Shown here one piece after another: positions 59,855 to 64,000 of a stretch of 64,000 bases of DNA. The notes below the pieces were generated by a model, which saw only the letters and a program-made list of their open reading frames with translations, was not told the DNA's origin and did not search any database. The DNA is from Smittium mucronatum (taxonomy: Eukaryota > Kickxellomycota > Harpellomycetes > Harpellales > Legeriomycetaceae), in NCBI GenBank assembly GCA_001953115.1, contig LSSL01003891.1, positions 1 through 64,000 of the forward strand, in the 5' to 3' direction. A program made the position numbers and the translations under genes. Positions within the stretch are counted from its first letter, which is position 1. Every line of letters begins with the position of its first letter.

Positions 59855-62094
59855 ATGCAAAAAAATTCTGCAGACTATCATACGAGCGTTTCAATTGAAG
59901 AAAATGTCGAGTGCTCAAAATTAAAGCCACAGCCAGCACAGATTAGCTTTAAGAATCTCTGCTATTCCATTCCAATCGAAACAAATAAAACTTCGTTTTT
60001 GGGCAAAAAAAACGTTTCTGATTCGGATCGTTTCGCCAGAAAAATCATTCTTGATAATGTCACCGGATCTTTTAACCCTGGAAAACTAACTGCCATAATG
60101 GGGTAATTAATTTATATTAGCACTAGAAAATTTATAACCATCATTTTATCTCTTGATCTTGGTTAAAAAATCTATTGATCAATCTAGTCCTAGTGGTTCT
60201 GGGAAGACAAGTCTTTTAAATTTACTATCTGGAAGAATATCTTCAGGTAAAGTCGAAGGGGATATCTGGCTTAATGGAAGAGCTGCAGGGTGTGGGTCCC
60301 TTAGTTTGATATCAAGATTCATAAGTCAAGATGATGTCATGTTATCGACAATTACAGTCAAGGAAGTTATTGAAATGGCTATAAAATTCAGAATTGGTAA
60401 TGTATCTTCTGAAGAAATTGATAGAAGATGTTCCCAAGCTATATCCGCCTTGGAACTTGAAAAATGTCAAAACACTTTAATAGGGAATTCTATTTTAAAG
60501 GGAATCAGTGGGGGTGAAAGAAAACGCACCTCCATTGCGATGGAAATGGCCACCGACTCATCTATCCTTTTTTTAGACGAACCCACATCTGGTCTCGACA
60601 TGTACACTTCACATCTTGTTACAAAATTGCTTTTGGATATTTCCCGTTCTGGACAAACAGTTGTGTCAATCATTCATCAACCTTCTTCAGATACTTTTGA
60701 ATTGTTTGATGATGTAATGATATTAAGTGAGGGGAAGGTTATTTATTTCGGACCTCAAGAGGATCTAGTGCCTTATTTCTCTGGAATCGGTTATCAATGC
60801 CCCAATTTCACAAACCCTGCAGATTTCGTGTTCTCCAATGTACTAAATTTAGACGTTAATGAGCTAGAAAAATCAAAAAACTATGACTACTTTACTTCTC
60901 GAAGCAACATTAGAATCTTGAAAATAGATAAACTTGCTCTAAAATGGAAAAAATCTAAGCAATATATGAATATCATTGCTAAAGTTGATGAGCCTATTCT
61001 CAATCCGCTTAATAAATTAAACTTTACAAGTTCAATCTCTAGCTCTAAGCAATTTCCTATTTTACTCTCTCGTTCTCTCAAGGATGCTCTAAGGGATAAA
61101 TTAGTTCTGCGAGCAAGACTAGGGCAGTCAGTAGCCCTGGCCCTAATTATGGGAATAGTTTTCTATAAATCAAATGAAAAACAAATAGATACTCAAATAC
61201 AGGTATTTTTCTACAATATTTTTATGTTCCACATTATTTTTTAAATAATGAATACAAATCGTAGAATGTTCTGGGATCCCTATTTTTCGGTATTATATCT
61301 CAGTTTATTCCGGTGGCTATTGGTGTCCTTAGCACTTTTAGTTCCGGAAAATTCGTTTTCCAAAGGGAATACCAAAATGGTTACTATAAGACTACTCCAT
61401 ACTTTTTCTCCAAATTCATTATAGAGGTATTTTTTTTTCTTCATTTAGAATTAACAGATATCATAAACTTTTATCTTATTATCATTTTAATTATTTCTCG
61501 CACCGCCTCTCCTCTATATAGCTACCTATACAGTTGATATGTCCTATAATATTTTGCGCCATTTCATACCCAATGGTTGGATACGTTCTAAGCTTCAAAA
61601 AATTTGCTATTCATACAGGTGCAATGATCCTAACATCTTTGATATCATTCTCTACTGGGATATTTGCATCTGCTTTCTTTGACGATATTTCTGTAGCTCT
61701 CGCTCTTCTCCCGATGATTCTAGTACTTCCCATGGTTTTTTCGGGATTCCTGGTGAATTCCGGTGATACCCTCCCTTGGATTGGCTGGCTACAATGGATA
61801 AGTCCCCTAAAATATGCATTCACTATTGTCACCACTAACCAACTATCTAGTTTAACGCATAACAATATAAATGTTGGTGAGATTAAATTGGAATCTCTTA
61901 AACTAGGCCCCTTTGGAATCCCTGCCTGCTTTGGATTCATGAGTTTCTTCTTTCTACTACTTTCTGCTTTTAGCTATCTGGCACTACAAGCATTTTCTAA
62001 AAAATTCACACCCCACAACTCAACTAAAACTAAGCTAGCCAATCTCCTTGGACCCCCTGATCCTATATTTACAAGTCCCCAAAAAGCTATTTAA
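59855..62094 (+). CDS. ABCG-type half-transporter, copy 2
   Basis: Four exons (59855-60102, 60188-61202, 61265-61426, 61522-62094) encode 665 residues. All three introns fall at the same places and phases as in the copy at 53943: within Walker A, after the residues TQIQ, and after KFIIE. It keeps [53 protein letters not shown] and the ABCG membrane blocks [16 protein letters not shown] and [12 protein letters not shown]. The linker between NBD and TMD (about residues 310-350) is the most divergent part relative to copy 1 and is longer and lysine-rich. Half-transporters can pair with themselves or with a paralogue, so the two copies could form a heterodimer; this is only inference. The start at 59855 (MQKNSADYH) is the first ATG of the frame. 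Confidence 0.92.
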
Positions 62095-63755
62095 TTTAAT
62101 TATCCCACTCGATTTTAAACATTTTGTATGCACTTAATATGGAAATACAAAGTTTTTGTTGAAGTCATTGCTTTTTAACTTTAGGAGCTGCTAAGCTTCT
62201 AAAAGCTAATTGTTATTGGAATCAGTTTGATCCCATACTTCAAAATATATATATTATGTAAAGCTAGCTAATATAGAAATCTGATTATAATAGATGAAAA
62301 AAAAAAATTATCAGTATATGTAAATTCTTTAAATACTTTCAATTTTTATAAAAAATTAACAGAGCTTTGGCTATAAATCCAACAAATTTAATGTTAATAA
62401 TAGTTGTAGAATAGCAGTTTGAGCTTATGTACGTGGTATTACTTTATATTCCTTTATATTATCAATTATCATTAAATATATAATAATTATCTGCAATCTT
62501 AAATAAGAAATTTAAAAATAAATATTTACCATTCCTTTCAAATATCTATATCAGTTGTATCATGCTTTCTACTGCAAACATAATCTCACTATTCCCATAT
62601 TATTCTTTTTTCTGCCTCTTCAAAAATTAGAATTAAAGTTTGTGTATTTCAATACGCATTATTAGGCTACCAACGAAATAGGTGGGTTTATTTCAACAGT
62701 ACAGCTTTTTGACAAATAGAAACAATTTTTTTAAAGAGTTCGCCTATATTAATTAATTAAAATAACTTTTTATGTGTTGGATAAAAGGGATAAACCTATT
62801 AAAAAAAGTAAATACAAAATAAGTTGATCCAATCGCGTTATATTAGTAAATATTGATTTGTATCAAAAAACGATTTAATTGAAATAGACGCATATTTATC
62901 AAAATAAGGCGATTTGCTCAATAAAAATGAAATATCTATATGGCAGATTCTTAGACACACCAGATGTTTTACTTGTAAGAGCTTCTTATTTCTTTTTTAG
63001 TAAAAATATTAATTATTAATGGGTATATTTTTATTCGATTAAAATTAAATTGCAGCAAATAGTAATTTGGAAAAAAAAAATTAGGCAAGTTTTTTGCAAT
63101 TTTTAAAGCTATTCATAGCTATTACGCCAACAGTATACCTAATTAAAGCCGGTCTATCAGACTTAAAAGAAAAAAAGGTCTGGTCTTGAAGAGAATCTTC
63201 CATATTATAACTTGTTTTAGTTATTTATTTCGAATTTACTTCAAATGCTATATTTTTACCAAAATAGAACAAAGTTATCAAGATAATGGTATAGGTTAGG
63301 CTACCAATACAATAGAGGCCTTTAAAGGTTTTATTGTCTAATAATAAATGACAATCTGGAAAAATACACCAGTTTATTATTTAACATAATTTAACCACAT
63401 TCACCCTTTGGCTCAATGGTTATCACTGATTAAATATTTAAAGGTTTTTACATCTTTAGTAAGTCTTACTCCAAATGATTGGAAATAACTTAAGACTGAC
63501 TATTAGGCGTCTGAAATTTACATTTTTTTAATATTATAAGTTTTTGGGCGCTTTTTTTTGTATCACGGAATCAAATTGTAGGGTAGCGTCATTAAAAATA
63601 TACTAAAATAATAATAAATAATAAAAAGACATATTGAAAATCTATTATACTAACTACAATAAGTTCCTCTACACGACTACCGGCTGCGTACCTACGGGAA
63701 AAGGGTCCAATTCACCAACCGAAAGATCCCCCCTGGTGTTGCCTCAAGTAGATAA
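62095..63755. other. Spacer downstream of the second ABC transporter
   Basis: AT-rich DNA without a recognisable gene to about 63660. From there composition shifts to GC-richer sequence (CACGACTACCGGCTGCGTAC, near 63673), which could be the 5' end of another mobile element running off the window. Confidence 0.45.
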
Positions 63756-64000
63756 ATGACTGAGGTTACATGCAGTGAAGAATTAATCTCTTTTTCAGTG
63801 AACAATAGTTCGTTGAAGCTAATGAGCTCCTAATCAGAGCCTACTTCTAACAGGATTAATAAAATTAAGCTCCTACCCAAACGTGGGATTGATCAAAATG
63901 ACTTCCTACAAATAGCTGTTAGACACTGGGATCCGTCTGACTGTCGAACGCTGGACTTGTGCAATAGAATATGTCTCAGCTGTGCTAAAAGATTGGTTGC
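63756..64000 (+). pseudogene. Partial broken frame at the window edge, cysteine-containing
   Basis: ATG 63756 opens a frame (MTEVTCSEELISFSV) stopped by TAA at 63831-63833. The same frame then stays open to the end of the window and contains RHWDPSDCRTLDLCNRICLS with several closely spaced cysteines. The GC-richer leader and open, interrupted frame resemble the start of a retroelement ORF1, but there is too little sequence to decide. It may also be a host gene with an unseen intron. Confidence 0.3.

Noticed and set aside
63405..63440. Possible tRNA-like start (TTTGGCTCAATGGTTATCAC)
   Set aside because: No matching acceptor stem, anticodon arm or T-loop follows, so it is not a tRNA.

Overview
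The window is AT-rich eukaryotic nuclear DNA, most likely from an early-diverging or otherwise AT-rich fungus. Evidence for a fungus: a Dug2-type WD40/M20 glutathione-degradation protein, a fungal-style eIF4B, two ABCG half-transporters, a kynureninase, short GT-AG introns (about 50-90 nt, one with a TACTAAT-like branch site) and several retroelement classes. I cannot fix the species from sequence alone; a zoosporic or zygomycete lineage such as Harpellales is only a guess. Intact genes end at TAA or TGA, so the code appears standard. Layout: 1-5298 is an AT-rich stretch without a recognisable gene. 5299-8965 encodes a three-exon Dug2-like protein. 9831-13755 encodes a 15-exon, 1008-residue coiled-coil protein that I do not recognise. 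14449-20123 is a decayed LINE (ORF1, then APE endonuclease plus reverse transcriptase) bounded by a 9-bp direct repeat. 20133-23379 is AT-rich spacer. 23380-29242 is a complete but inactivated Ty3/Gypsy LTR retrotransposon with both LTRs. 29243-40769 is a long AT-rich desert holding one decayed MULE-type transposase fragment at 31782-32150. Two 3'-end LINE fragments on the minus strand follow at 40770-42132. The younger has an 11-bp target-site duplication and lies beside the older one. The right-hand third is richer in genes: kynureninase (minus, 42439-43806), an intronless seven-helix receptor-like protein (plus, 47873-48847) convergent with a nine-exon eIF4B gene (minus, 48991-51402), then two ABCG half-transporters in direct orientation (53943-56171 and 59855-62094) with all three introns in the same places, so clearly an old tandem duplication. 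A decayed small reading frame lies just upstream of the second transporter, and the right edge enters a GC-richer segment with a broken cysteine-containing frame. I see no operon-like gene cluster and no convincing new multi-gene system. The genes look like ordinary fungal housekeeping and transport functions spread among transposon remains. The best candidates for new biology are the unrecognised coiled-coil gene, the small unplaced frames near 52.1 kb and 59.6 kb, and the LINE family with several datable copies. Exon borders were set by hand from GT-AG sites, reading phase and protein continuity, without transcript evidence.
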